A DNA stretch of 64,000 nt, taken from NCBI GenBank assembly GCA_936432065.2, contig OW386287.2, positions 92,733,688 through 92,797,687 of the forward strand. Direction: 5' to 3'. Position numbers and translations under genes: made by a program. The first letter of the stretch is position 1, and every line of letters begins with the position of its first letter. The DNA comes from Rutpela maculata (Eukaryota; Arthropoda; Insecta; Coleoptera; Cerambycidae). Shown one piece after another: positions 1 to 11,006 of the stretch. The notes under the pieces are model-generated. The model did not search any database. It was given only the letters and a program-made list of their open reading frames with translations, and was not told the DNA's origin.

Positions 1-939
1 TTCGAGTATAATAATGATTATAATGATTAGAATAATTTACTTGGAGGTTTACTCAGGGATATTATGGCCACACTTCAATAATTCATTGCTGTCATAAATT
101 TGTTGACAGATATCGACTTTTCAAGGGTTTGGACCTAAACACTTCAATGGTTTTACTTAGAAATTTAAAGATACTTCGCCTTATATTTGTTATTTATTGC
201 CTGGGTCGGGTCGTTTGTTTATATACTCGTTTCTTTAAGCTTGTTTCTTTATGCACCACACTGATTGCCACTAAATAACTCTGTATTGGTTATTTTCAAA
301 TATTAATTCTACTTCAACTTTGTTCTTTTGTTATAACACTTCGATTTGCGCGGAATTTTTTGAGCTACAATTCACCTGAACTGTATCAAATGTAATGCAG
401 TTTTACCCGGTATTTTTGTGCTTTTAAGTTTCAGATGTATATCTGTTCACTCCGACTTATCCCACTCACCCTACAGAAATACAAGACATAGAGAAATAAA
501 ACTGATAATGTAATAAAGATGACAAAATATAATTTTGTATTAAAAAAATTAACGAAAATTAAAATAATATAAAGGAAACTTGGAGAACGCTTAAATGAGG
601 CTATTCATATAAATAATAATATACTTAAGTATAACTTAATACTGTACATTAACTAATGATAAAGAATTAGGTATCTGAAATTTTTAATAATTATTTTATT
701 AATATGAAAAAAAGACAGTGACTGAAAAGGTCCATTGTGATGAGTACTTGAAAAAAGGAACATTATTCCTAAATTTTTTTTAAAGCTTAAGGCGAAGAAA
801 TAATAGAAAACAGATTGAAACCAATTTATCTCCTAGTACAGAAAATATTTGAACTAAAGCATTAAAAGCTCTTAAAGCTAAGCCGTTATGTTATATTTTT
901 AATTGAAATCTTGAAAATGAAGTCTTTGATGACCAGTAA
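1..939. other. AT-rich DNA, no gene recognised
   Basis: Low-complexity AT-rich sequence with no open frame of note and no recognisable repeat ends. It is probably intron or flank of the esterase gene that lies further right, since no upstream esterase exon could be found here. Confidence 0.5.
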
Positions 940-1670
940 ATGTCTGCATTAACATCCATAAAGAATAATTTAGACACATCCAAAATAAGTAATTACAGAC
1001 CTATATCGGTAATAAACAACATAGGAAAACTTTTAGAATACAGCATAACGTCTAGTTTGATTGAACAGCTAATCCATAACAAAATTTTATCTAATAGACA
1101 GTTTGGTTTTGTAGAAGGTAAATATACAAAATATGTCATTTTTGGGGTAACAAAAATTACATACAACTTCTTAGAAAATATAAGAAAATAATTGATATTT
1201 TTTTTAGACTTGGTCAAGCAATTTGACATTGCGTCACACAGTGACCTCCTAAACAGATCAGAAATTAAAACGTTATGGCATAAGAGGAATAGCTAATAGT
1301 TTATCTACAAGTTACCTCACTGTAAGAAAATAATATGTAAAAGTTAATAAATCATTAAGCACATATGACATAGTCACAGTTGGAGTGTCGCAAGAAATAG
1401 TATTAGGACCTATTCTATTTAACATCTATTTAAATAAATCATTGGAAAGCTCATAGTATATTCCGATGACACTGTTCTGTTGGTAGAAGGAGTTCTTGGG
1501 AAATAGCTATCAATAAAAGTCAGATAGAATTTGCAAAAATTGTCCATTGCCTCTCCAAAATTTTTGTGATCTTTGCATTATTCTATTTGGCCTCCATTTG
1601 CTGTACTGCACGTCTGACCAAAAATTTATTATCAGTAAATATTACTAGAACAAAACTCATGTTTCAGTAT
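940..1670 (+). pseudogene. non-LTR reverse transcriptase fossil, N-terminal and central part (CR1/Jockey-like)
   Basis: A decayed reverse transcriptase read on the + strand with several frame changes. The open start at 940-1191 carries the RT motif NYRPISVINNIGKLLE followed by SNRQFGFVEG. After a frame break, a GVSQEIVLGPILFNIY segment near 1380-1425 matches the family motif GVPQGSVLGP(I/L)LF. The catalytic YxDD box appears as YSDDTVLLVE near 1461-1490. Near 1620-1670 a KNLLSVNITRTKLMFQY segment matches the 'LSLNINKTKYM' region downstream of the active site. The coding line then stops abruptly at a dispersed repeat (1671) and resumes near 2040. It is a dead, 5'-truncated LINE of CR1/Daphne/Jockey type. 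The exact clade cannot be set by eye. Confidence 0.7.
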
Positions 1671-2035
1671 ACACGGTGTCCAAAAAGTCTGGAAACGGTC
1701 AAATATCTCGAGAAATACACATTGGATCCAAAAAAGAAAAAAGACGTCCTTAATAATTTTTAAAAGGCTATCCAATGATACCAAACGCGACCCCCCTACC
1801 CCCACCCCTTGGAGTGGAGCGGGTGGCAACTTTAAAATTTTTTATTGCAGAATCGGATTTTACGGCAAAAATTACGTCAAGTTTGTCTGAAACGTTTTTT
1901 TCGATTCGTGACAGATGGCGCTGTAATCGCAAAAATATTTCTTTTCGTAATTTCTAAAAAATTCTACTTAAGAATGAAAAATAATAAAGTACGAGTTCAT
2001 TTTCTTGAAAAAGCCATTCAATGGTGTTAAATTTA
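1671..2035. repeat. dispersed repeat inserted in the RT fossil
   Basis: Starts with ACACGGTGTCCAAAAAGTC, the type of end seen on insect mariner-like or other terminal-repeat elements. It continues through a C-rich run (about 1790-1812) and a short open frame without known homology. Its left edge falls inside the RT reading frame and the RT C-terminus resumes beyond about 2040, so it is inferred to be an insertion. The right boundary is approximate. Confidence 0.45.
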
Positions 2036-2039
2036 ACTT

Positions 2040-2290
2040 CCTCGAATAACTAACTAATAAATAACGTTCGTAAACTGATTAAGCATAATCATAATACCAG
2101 ACGTAAAGCTGATTTAAATATTCAGGTATCATGTGATAAGAGATTCTTTACTGATCTAAGTTCTATAATCTTCTACCTCTTCACATTAAACAATATAACC
2201 ATATAAACTTGTTCACAAAAAAATCCCCATGTATATAAAGGAAAATTGATTTGTTTTTATAAATATCTTGTTTTTAAGCAAACTAATATG
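2040..2290 (+). pseudogene. non-LTR reverse transcriptase fossil, C-terminal part
   Basis: Continuation of the fossil that ends at 1670. In changing frames it reads as the C-terminal tail typical of CR1/Jockey LINEs. A segment like KRFFTDLSSI is followed by a PLHIKQYNHINLFTKK stretch, equivalent to the family pattern 'FYNxLPxxIKxxxxxxxFKxxL'. No intact frame remains. The AT-rich stretch 2290-2560 beyond it may be the element's 3' untranslated region but shows no diagnostic feature. Confidence 0.5.
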
Positions 2291-2662
2291 ATAGCTAGGT
2301 ATGTGAGTGTTTTTATTCATTATATGAATATGTATTTCATTATTATTAACTTAATATGTGAATGTATAATGTATATTTGCAACAATGTATGTAGTTTGAA
2401 CTGACTAAAGAGTATACTAATATATTTTTTTTATAATTTGATATGCATATCTTATAAGAACAAATAGCGTATTTATTATTTTAAAATTGCAAATTGCACA
2501 CACATAGATGTCATATACTTCTGAAGCATGTTGATCGCCTCAGGGTGGGCACAAATAGTTTTATTTCTCAGAGAGCTTATGAGGGTGGGAGTTCTCTATT
2601 CGGATGTGACCATCTCATATAATTTGGATTGAACTTCCTTAAGGTAAGTCGTTTAATCTCTA

Positions 2663-3236
2663 ATTATATTTCGATTGGTCACATCCGAATAGATCCTGCA
2701 GATGTTTAAAGAAATGAGGAGGCGATCTTTTGAGAAGAACGTTAAGTTTTTGTGTACTTTTAACTCTGTATATTTCACAGGTGAAATTATATTTGATAAT
2801 TTGATTATTTTTCTCGACACTGTGTATTTTACAGGCGAGCAGTTTGTCTATTTTTAAACTCTGTATATTTCATAGGTGAAATTCTATTTGATAATTTAAT
2901 CATTTTTCTCGACACAGTGTATTTTACAGGTGAGCATTTAGTCTGTTTTTAAACTCTGTATACTTCACAGGTGAAATTATATTTGATAATTTGATCATTT
3001 TTCTCGACACTGTGTATTTTACAGTTTGTCTATTTTTAAACGCTGTATATTTCACACTTGTCACTATGTTAACTAGAACTTACACGTTCAAGTGCAAAGA
3101 AGTATATGAGAACTCAGGGCAGCCGGAGCAGAAGGAAGGGGGACTAAAAACAAATTCTTTCAACTTGCGCGTTATTTAGTGATAAGAAGTAGTACTACAG
3201 GGTGATCTATTCGGATGTGACCAATCGAAATATAAT
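2663..3236. mobile_element. 574-bp element with 33-bp perfect inverted ends and internal tandem repeats
   Basis: Positions 2663-2695 and 3204-3236 are exact reverse complements over 33 bp (core GATTGGTCACATCCGAATAG). The interior is mostly a 95-bp tandem repeat. An additional inverted half-copy of the end (2595-2612, TCTATTCGGATGTGACCA) lies just outside on the left. No transposase is present, so it is non-autonomous. Inverted ends enclosing a tandem array recall MITEs and Helentron-like elements, but no superfamily can be assigned. Target duplication is not obvious. Confidence 0.7.
2750..3060. repeat. 95-bp tandem repeat, about 3.3 copies
   Basis: The phrase AACTCTGTATATTTCACAGG recurs with its anchor base at 2764, 2859 and 2954 (period 95) and at 3041 (period 87, caused by an 8-bp loss). 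Each unit also contains TTTTCTCGACACTGTGTATT. It lies inside the element with 33-bp inverted ends. There are no spacers, so it is not a CRISPR array. Confidence 0.85.
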
Positions 3237-3444
3237 GACATTGAAAAAGCACTGAAAAAATTAAATTTATTTTATTTTATTGTGGGGCATTAAATATAGA
3301 AATATTTTGCGCAATATGTTTAAATTAATTGTTTGAGACAAAAAATTATGTTGTCTGTAAAAAATGTCTATATTTTGCATTTTTCAAGGAAATCACTGAT
3401 CTTGTGAAAAACTAATATTTTTTATGTTTGTATTTATTTTTTAG

Positions 3445-3595
3445 CTATATACCGATGGCTGGTTTCTAAATTGTGCAGATAATGCTGTGAGACTGCAATT
3501 GCTGCATAGCAATCAACCAATTTATTATTACTTATTCGGGCACAGGGGTGTCTCAAGTCTTACAAAAGTTTTTGGAGCAGGTGAAATTGATTTAG
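3445..3595 (+). CDS. carboxylesterase, third-last coding exon (partial gene)
   Basis: Internal exon of a type-B carboxylesterase (COE family: juvenile hormone esterase, E4/FE4-like and detoxifying esterases). These serine hydrolases cleave carboxylic esters and are often secreted. The exon follows a TTTTTTAG acceptor and ends in ..GATTTAG before a GTAAAT donor. It encodes 50 residues beginning LYTDGWFLNCADNAVRL and containing PIYYYLFGHRG, the strand and loop just before the catalytic His in this family. The exon starts in phase 0 and ends in phase 1, matching the next exon. Upstream exons holding the nucleophile (GESAG) and the acid residue are not in the window. Which COE clade it belongs to cannot be told from 158 residues. 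Confidence 0.85.
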
Positions 3596-3924
3596 GTAAA
3601 TTATTTTATTCCTATTTATATTTAATATGAGTATGAAGGAAAAAATGTCCTCTCCAAACAATGAGGAGATTTCGATGTAAATTTTTATTCGACTGAAAAT
3701 TCAGCAGAAGTCCGTCAGTTATTTTATTTTTCCTCGTATTTTTAGAAATCATCATAGTTAAGATTAAGATGGAGTAATTTTTAGTTAGTTACAGTCGTAT
3801 TTGCTAAAAGTAGCTGGCATACTACCACCTCTGCATTAGAGCGTAAACATAAAAAACATACTATATATATTTATTTGATGAATTCAATGAGTCAATTGTA
3901 AAATTCACTTGATTATTATTTTAG

Positions 3925-4060
3925 GGGTGTGCCACGCCGATGAACTTCAATACCTATTCCCAGTTGGAGATGTATTGTTTCCAGATAAAAAACCATCTGA
4001 AGATGATAAACGTGTAGCGGAACTTATAACGACATTATGGACTAACTTTGCCAGAACTGG
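3925..4060 (+). CDS. carboxylesterase, second-last coding exon with catalytic His
   Basis: Follows TTATTTTAG and ends ..AGAACTGG before a GTAATT donor. The first two bases complete the glycine codon begun in the previous exon. The exon reads GVCHADELQYLFPVGD, and the His in G-V-x-H-A-D-E-L is the catalytic triad His of carboxylesterases (family knowledge). It continues through a conserved helix ending TLWTNFARTG, the usual 'xxWxxFAxTGxP' motif that joins the last exon. The 329-bp intron before it has no repeat I recognise. The intron after it is 9.4 kb and packed with transposons. Confidence 0.88.
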
Positions 4061-4161
4061 GTAATTTATTTTATATTTGCTGCCTTAGTGTGGTATTATT
4101 TTGGCGGTTATTAGACATTATTTTTGGCAAAAAGCAATATCCTGTTAGAACTAGTTATTTT

Positions 4162-4852
4162 ACTTCCACATCCAGTGGAAGTATAGTAACGACAAAAAAA
4201 ATTAAAAAAAATTTTTATTGTTCAAATAGGCTTAAAATGTCATGAAACGTCGAGATTTTATGTTTGAGCGAAAAAAAATTTTCTGTCTGTCTGTCAGTAA
4301 CTTTTTTTTGTGCGCACGTTTACTCTGAAACCGTTTAAGATATTGACTTGAAATTTGGTTCACATATGTACTTTAGCGAGATCTGGAACTAGATTATATT
4401 TTCATATTGTTCCGTCGAAGGGTTGAGGGGTAAATTGGGGTAAATTTGGGGTATATGGGTAAATCAAGCAGGTAAGAGTCCATAAAATTAGTATTTAGTA
4501 TATACAAGAGAAGCTAAGGTCTCAAATAAAAATTTTGGCATTAGCCACCCCCATTACCACCCCTACCTCCTTATTAAACAGGATGAAAAAAAATTGTGAT
4601 TTAGTGTATGTACAAGAACCAGAAACCTCAAAATATTTTTTTACTTCATCCACTACCACCCCCCTATCACCACCCTCACCCCACTACCGATGTGGGGTAT
4701 CGTTTTATGGGTTTTGGGTAGAGGATTTCAAATATTATATTATTAAGCTTCCTTAAACAATTATTTCCACATACAAAGTTTTTTCGTTGCGAGTTACTTG
4801 GATAGAGAATCTAGATGTGGAAGTAGTGATTCCTTAGGCAGCGGTTTTTTTA
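4162..4852 (+). repeat. 0.7-kb dispersed element, copy 1 (short inverted ends, terminal hairpin)
   Basis: Nearly identical to 48509-49217. It starts with ACTTCCACATCCAGTGGAAG, which folds on itself, and carries the inverse GATGTGGAAGT near its right end (4813-4824), giving about 12-bp inverted ends. Inside are CTGTCTGTCTGTC, a run of GGGGTAAATTTGGGG type, and C-rich blocks (4548-4690). No coding capacity; the open frame at 4535-4756 is a by-product of C-rich repeats. The right limit is inferred from where the second copy leaves its host sequence. Confidence 0.7.
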
Positions 4853-4865
4853 TTTGTAAGTGTTT

Positions 4866-5186
4866 TTCTTCAAGCGTATTAAAATGTTTAAATTATGTCA
4901 CCAAAAACAGAAGTAGAAGTAGAACATTGTTTTACTAGTAACAAAATGTTAGTACCGAACGCCACCGTAGTGAACATTGTTTTACTAGTAACATAATGTT
5001 AGTTCCGAAAGCGCCGCCGTAGTGGGTATTGTTTTACTAGTAACATAATGTTAATACCGAAAGCCACCGGTGGCGCGCTATCCACTAGCCACTTGTCATA
5101 TTGTATCAACATGTAAGACTGTAGTTTGAATATTTGTACATTTATGATAAATAAATGAATTTTTGCATTTTAATACGCTTGAAGAA
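4866..5186. repeat. small element with 29-bp inverted ends around three 50-bp tandem repeats
   Basis: 4866-4894 (TTCTTCAAGCGTATTAAAAT..) is inverted at 5158-5186 with two or three mismatches. Between them, ATTGTTTTACTAGTAACATA recurs three times (4926, 4976 and 5028; spacing 50 and 52 bp), each followed by a GCCACCG-type GC-rich tail. It is non-coding and looks like a miniature inverted-repeat element with an internal array. Confidence 0.6.
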
Positions 5187-5188
5187 AA

Positions 5189-5325
5189 AATAGTATATAT
5201 TACACGGAGTAGAACGCCTTTTTTTGTGTTTCGCCCAGTTTGCGGCTTCGGCTTCGCCTCAGCCGCAAATCCTGGGCTCAACACAAAAAAAGAGTGCGTT
5301 CTACTCCTAGTAATATAATATACTA
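5189..5325. repeat. long hairpin (foldback) sequence
   Basis: The arm containing GGAGTAGAACGCCTTTTTTT, GTTTCGCCCAG and TTGCGGCT is mirrored as GCCGCAA, CCTGGGCTCAACACAAAAAA and GAGTGCGTTCTACTCC. The loop is a short CGGCTTCGCCTCA. The flanks ATAGTATATATTA and TAATATAATATACTAT are also mirrored. No coding function. It abuts the preceding small element and may be one end of a larger one. Confidence 0.65.
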
Positions 5326-5920
5326 TTCCGTCCTCGGAAGTGAAGAACCAGAGGTACCAAAATACTACATTTTACGGAAAGTAACAACTAGAGAATTGGG
5401 AATACTTTTATATAAATTTTCTCACTGATTTGCAAAATTTGTTTATTCATAAATCTGCCTAGGTGAAACTTGAATTTAACCATCATTAAAATTTGATCAG
5501 TTAACAGGATTACTGGTAACTCAACTTCGTGTGGAGGAGCGGTAGAGGACCTAATTTGCAATTATTTCAACTGATATGTCGCACATTTCGAAGAAAAGTG
5601 CAATAAGTAAAAAGTGTATTTTACAGGAGAACAACTACATTTTAAAATTCTTAAAGGTTAACAACACACATTCTATTGTAACTAAATTATTATAACTTGC
5701 ACTGGTCTGGAGACAATTATACTACAATAAACTTTATTAGGTACTATTTTCTTCGGAGAAAGGTTATTCCTAAAAATTTTGAATTATTACACTTTTTCTC
5801 GGGATGTGCGATGTGTTATATGCAAAAGTCTTTAGACTTTTTCGAGATATTTCAATTTTTCACTTTTTATTGAAAAACCACAATAGTTAAAAGATTCGAC
5901 TTTTACTTGGTGAAAATTCA

Positions 5921-8900
5921 TTTCAACACTGTAGTTTAACAAATAAAACACTGAATAGTTTTTTAAAATTTCCACTGATATATATTAGGTCAACATGAAT
6001 TGCTTCGCTAAACATTAGCTTCATCAGATATCAGATGTAAGTACAAAACTATTTACAATTAAATCTAGTGGACCTTAAATACCTAAAAGTTTATGACCTG
6101 CATGAGAAATAATTTATTCTATAGCCTAACCTGAATTAATAATCTATTATTGGAAAAATAAAAAATAAATTTACAAGAGGTGAATTATTTACATCTCTTT
6201 GATCAGCTAATAGTCTAGGTGCTCGCCTACGTAAATTTCAGTTTATACATATCCTTTATAACTTCTTGTATGGCTTAATGGGGTTGTTGCACTATATCGA
6301 AATTGAGCCTGATTTTACATGAATTGACCAAACTATTGCCCAAAATTTAAACTACACCACTTTAAAATAAAGGGCGCCATCAGCAGAATTCCTGTGCCCC
6401 TGTTACGTAATAAATTGAAAACGCTGATCAGTGTTGCCGTTCGCTTCAGCTAAAATGTACTGCCGTCTAGCGAGAAATTGTACAAAATCCTTTAAGTATT
6501 AAACACAAAATTGTGGAATGTTATGTACCTGAAGTTTCGAACATTCACTTGAACGAATTTCATATGAAAAAGAAAAATTAATACAAACCACACTTCGATT
6601 TAGATGTAAAAACTTAAGTATTGTGGATATTATTGTCAGCAAATGTGTCATGCAAAAGTGTTTACGCATAAATCAATGTGCGTGTGGTTTTTATTAACTT
6701 TTGTTTTTCATCTAAAATTCTTTCAAGTGAACGTTCGAAACATCAAGTACATGAAATGTTGACTATTTATTTTCTTAATCTAATATTATAAAACAATATA
6801 TATTTAGTAATTAACATCGAAACTAAAAAATAATGAATTGTACTATATTTAGTACAATTATACTGAGAGTGGCAACACTGACGCTGATGCGCTTGAATGA
6901 CAGGGACGGGCACGGATAGATCGGCGTTGCCCGCTCTACGTCATCATTTCAACTTTGATGCTAATTTACACCCTTAAAACGCATCCAACAAAAAAGAAAC
7001 AAAAAACACGAGTCTAATATTTTTCATTATATTTTCAGAATATGCAATAAAAAAAAATACGTGCAACGACCCCATTGCGCCTAGTCTACCACTTTTTTCC
7101 TCTGCGAAAATTTTCGTAAACGCGGCTTTCCCCCTCCCATTTTTCTGGAAGACGTGCATTTCCCGTTGTATGAAAAATTTATAGATACTGTACTTTTACA
7201 AAATGTAGTCGCAAGAAAACTTGATAAAACGCGCGAGAAAAAAATTGTCCGACAAAAATTTTGGAACGTTGAGGGTGTCTACCACTTTAAATATGCCGAA
7301 ATAACGACGTTAAAAAATTTTGTGATAACCAGCTGATTTTTCAATATTGCTTAATAAAAATATGTATAATCCAATTTTCGAATTGTCCGACAAAATATAT
7401 TTTCCGATTGTGTAGTCCGACGCGTAGAAATCGTCGGTTTCATGACGACCAAAAATTTATTAGTAACTGTCGCCAAAAAAAATATACGTGTCTAAGACCA
7501 GTAATGTGTGGTACAAATGGCGGACAAATATATCGCGGCGAATCCACAGTCAGACAAAAAAACAGCAGTTCTTCTCAACATTTATATATAGTCCGGGTAG
7601 TTTAGGCGCCTCCGCTAGGAAAAATATTCTGGTTCCGTTTTTTTTTGCATAATCTTACTTCAAATAGTCCCCTTACAAAAAATCTGCATGTTGCCGTTCA
7701 CGGCCATAAATTGTTTAAACTTTTTTTTTTAAACAAATTGCAAAATTTTTTTATTAGTTGTGAAAATTTTTTTTATATTTTTTGGACCATTTTAAACAAA
7801 GAAGGGTAAATAATATTAATTAATTTTTTAATAAAAATTAATTAATATTAATATCATTAATAAAAAGTTACAAAATTCAGGTTAAATTTTTTTAAAAATA
7901 ATTGGAATTTTTTCACTCTTTATCGGCCTCTTCATCATTCAAACTTTCTTCATCCCTATCACTTGAAAAATCGTCTGCCGCGTCAAAAAAAAAAACTTTC
8001 GTGATTTTAGAAATAGTTGGCACGAATTCAATATTTCCGCCGTAAATTTTTTTAATTGTTCCATTTTAAACTTAAACCCAGGTTCATCAGCTAACGAATT
8101 ACACAAAAGACAATCCATTATAACTTTAGCGTTATACGTACAAGGTAAATTCGGGTTCTGAAAATTACCGTCAGAGAACTGTTAGGAGTTTGCGCATTTT
8201 CCAAATTTTAATCTTGGCCAACTTATTCATTATATGTGTTCTATACTCATTTTAAAAACAAACAATTAGAAAACGTACTTTATAAATAAATATTGAGTCT
8301 TCATGAAACCGATGATTTTCACGCGTCGGACTGGGAAATCGGAAAATATATTTCGTCGGATTCTACTTATTTTTATTCAGCAATCTTGAAAAAATCAACT
8401 GGTTATTTAAAAGTGGGATGTACATACATTTACAAATGCACACACTGCAAGCATTCCTAGATAACTAAATACAAATCTTTTTTTATTATTTTTCATGTAA
8501 AAGGCAATATTTTACTGTCGGCCAACTTATTTATTGTGTTCTATACTTCATTTAAAAACAAAAAATTTAAAAAAGAAAATGTTGTTAATAAATTTTTGGT
8601 CTTCATGAAACCGACGATTTCCACGCGTCGGAGTCGACAATCGGAAAATATATTTTGTCGGACGATTCGAAAATTGGATTATACATGTTTTTATTAAACA
8701 ATCTTGAAAAAATCAGCTGGTTATCACAAAAATTTTTAAAGTCGTTATTTCGGCGAAATTTTTGTCGGCCAATTTTTTTCTCGCGTGTTTCATCAAGTTT
8801 TGTTGCGACTACATTTTGTAAAAGTACAGTATCTATAAATTTTTCATACAACGGGAAATTGACGTCTTTCGGAAAAATGGGGGGTGGAAAGCCGCATTTA

Positions 8901-9104
8901 CGAAAATTATCGCAGGGGAAAAAAGTGGTAAACTAGGCGCAATTAAGTCATACAAGAAGTTAAAAGAGGATATGTATAAATTTCAATTTATGTAGGCGGG
9001 CACCTAGACTATAATGTTTAGACAATTGTCATGTTGACTTAATATATCAGTGGAAATTTTAAAAAACATTTCAGTGTTTTATTTGTTAAGCTATAGTGTT
9101 GAAA
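5921..9104. mobile_element. MITE with about 105-bp inverted ends, split by a 2.8-kb insertion
   Basis: 5921-6002 and 9023-9104 are inverted copies (about 82 bp, few mismatches). With the insertion at 6211-9011 and its target duplication removed, the match continues (CTAAACATTAGCT at 6016-6034 against AGCTAATGTTTAG). The uninterrupted element would be roughly 0.38 kb and almost wholly palindromic. No transposase. The open frames inside belong to the inserted element and show no known domain. Confidence 0.7.
6211..9011. mobile_element. foldback element, TAGTCTAGGTGC family, copy 1 (TSD TAA)
   Basis: Ends TAGTCTAGGTGCTCGC (left) and GCGGGCACCTAGACTA (right), flanked by TAA on both sides (6208-6210 and 9012-9014), a 3-bp target duplication. 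Sub-terminal inverted blocks occur at about 7075-7435 and 8590-8945. These give near-identical peptides in opposite orientation (YEKFIDTVLLQNVVA) that match no family I know. A sub-unit with CATGAAACCGACGATTTCC recurs near 7425 (inverted), 8304 and 8605. The centre (7620-8290) is AT-rich without genes. No recognisable transposase, so probably non-autonomous. The same family occurs at 36358-36922 and 40004-40052. Confidence 0.75.
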
Positions 9105-9481
9105 AACCCCAAATTTGCATATTCAAAATTAAATTTAAAAATTACCACTAATTCAATAGCATTGATTTTAATTTTCGTACTTAGATGACTCTTTTCAACA
9201 ATGCATTCCTAACAGTAAAATGTCAAAAAAATACACAATGGTCCAAAGATGCAACAAAAAATAGAAAGTTTTTTTTGATTTTTTAATTTCTGTTACAATG
9301 ACGGCGATTTATTACAAAAATTAATTATTACATTAATCGTAAAAATCATTTAAATCACATCTATTTTTTGTTAGCTTTCCAACAAGGAAAAATGTTATGA
9401 AAAAACAAACTAGTTCCACAAAAATGTTCAATAACAGGTGAGCAGGTAGAGCGTTTCCTTGTTTCAAAGGAGCTTAATGTT

Positions 9482-9860
9482 GAAAATTTTTTGTTCAAAT
9501 AGAAATCCTATTCAATTAGCCCATTTCTAATCACGTGTGCGGAAACAACCAATCAGAACAACATTACACTGAAAATTTTTTGATAAATTAGAAATCCTAT
9601 TAAATTCACCCATTTCTAATCATGTGTGCGGAAACAATCAATCAGAAGAACATTATACTGAAAATTTCACACCTCTACTTTTTAACCAATAAGATACCTT
9701 AATTTTGACTAATTACCATGGCAATTAAAAAAATTTCCAGAAATTTTTTCGAGGCGTGAAAATTTCACACCACATTTTTTAACCAATCAGAGGCTTGTTT
9801 TTTGTTAAGTTACCATGGCAACCCAAAAAATTTCCGGAAATTTTTTACATTCTGTCAAAT
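9482..9860. repeat. two tandem duplications carrying CCAAT boxes and GTTACCATGGCAAC-type palindromes
   Basis: About 95-bp units repeat twice. Unit A (9482-9575, 9576-9665) contains GAAATCCTATT, CCATTTCTAATCA and AATCAGAA. Unit B (9659-9750, 9757-9860) contains GAAAATTTCACACC, AACCAAT and ACCATGGCAA followed by AAAATTTCC. CCAAT or near-CCAAT motifs occur in three of the four units (the second unit A has only CAATCAATCAG). The palindromes ATTACCATGGCAAT (9712-9725) and GTTACCATGGCAAC (9809-9822) resemble the RFX X-box. It is not linked to any gene and may be part of a transposon end. Confidence 0.6.
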
Positions 9861-10874
9861 TAATAAGTGGAAATTTTTCTGTCATTTCAAATGTCAAAGT
9901 AAAGACGCGACGGAGCTGGAGTGCTTTTAGAATTAAATTTATTTGGCGACGCAAAGGAGGATATTCACGAGGATATTATAAGTACAGAAATTAATATGTT
10001 AATATTTATTTTTTTGTTTACAAAAATAAAGTTGTGGGTATCACAATAATATATATTAAACTAACAAATTTTATTAACGCATGTAAGTAACATAAATGTC
10101 TATGTTTAATAAAATATATGAAATATTTCAACACAATTTTATTTAATTTTAATTTAGATAGCCTATTAAATTTACTTGAAGATATTCTTGGATTCTTCTG
10201 AATAGCTTTACATCCAATATTTCTTCATAATGAATATCCTCAACCAATTGTGACAAGTAGGTAAGCTGACGTGATATTTTTCAATGTCTGAATATTTTTT
10301 GCACAAAATAACAATCCATATGTTTTAGAACCTGGAGCCATTTGTGTGATATATGCCCACGCACTTTATTCTTTTGGCTGATAATCAAATTTTGTTATGA
10401 TTAGAATGTAAAAATTAATCTAATGGACGTCTGTAAGTGCGGCAGCCATTACTATCTTGTTACCTTTTATTATTCCATGGCCGCCTAGAAGTTGTTAATT
10501 ATTGGCTCGGCGACAAGAATGAATACATTCCCTGTGCTCGCATTTAAGTAATATTATCAGAAATAAATGATGTTCCACCAATTTTAGTAGACCAAAGTTA
10601 ATAAAAAATGGAAATATAATATGTTTTTAAGTTATTTATAAAAAGTTCATGTAACTAAACTTGGAGAATGATATGTTATTTCACTAAGAAATTTCTTATT
10701 TTATTTTTCGTTTTCAAAAACACAATCTAATAAATTAGCGAATTGCACAAACACAATGACTCGATGGCAGGTGGTGGAACTTAACCACCCGTTGTTATTC
10801 CATGGTTCACTATGATGAATGAATTTTTGACATTCGTAATAAAAATGTTCAATTTTGGCATGCGAATATCCCAC

Positions 10875-11006
10875 GAGCTTAAATTAATATCCGGAAATTT
10901 TTCCTCGTTCATGAATATTTTAAGAAAATTATCCCTCGCCTGCGGCTCGGGATAATTTTCAAAATATTCATGACCTCGAAAAAATTTCCGGAAATAATTT
11001 AAGCTC
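10875..11006. repeat. 132-bp near-perfect palindrome
   Basis: The arm GAGCTTAAATTA..CCGGAAATTTTT..TTCATGAATATTTT..AAAATTATCCC is mirrored on the other side of a GC-rich loop (CGCCTGCGGCTCG). The outer flanks TATCCCACGAGC and GCTCTAGGGATA are mirrored too. It resembles the terminal hairpins of the Harbinger-like relics that follow. Confidence 0.7.

Noticed and set aside
2750..3060. Regularly spaced repeats resembling a CRISPR array
   Set aside because: The 95-bp units are contiguous tandem repeats with no unique spacers, and the DNA is eukaryotic.
7154..8851. Mirrored short frames (YEKFIDTVLLQ..) as a possible gene
   Set aside because: They lie in the inverted arms of a foldback element and have no known domain; arm symmetry explains them.
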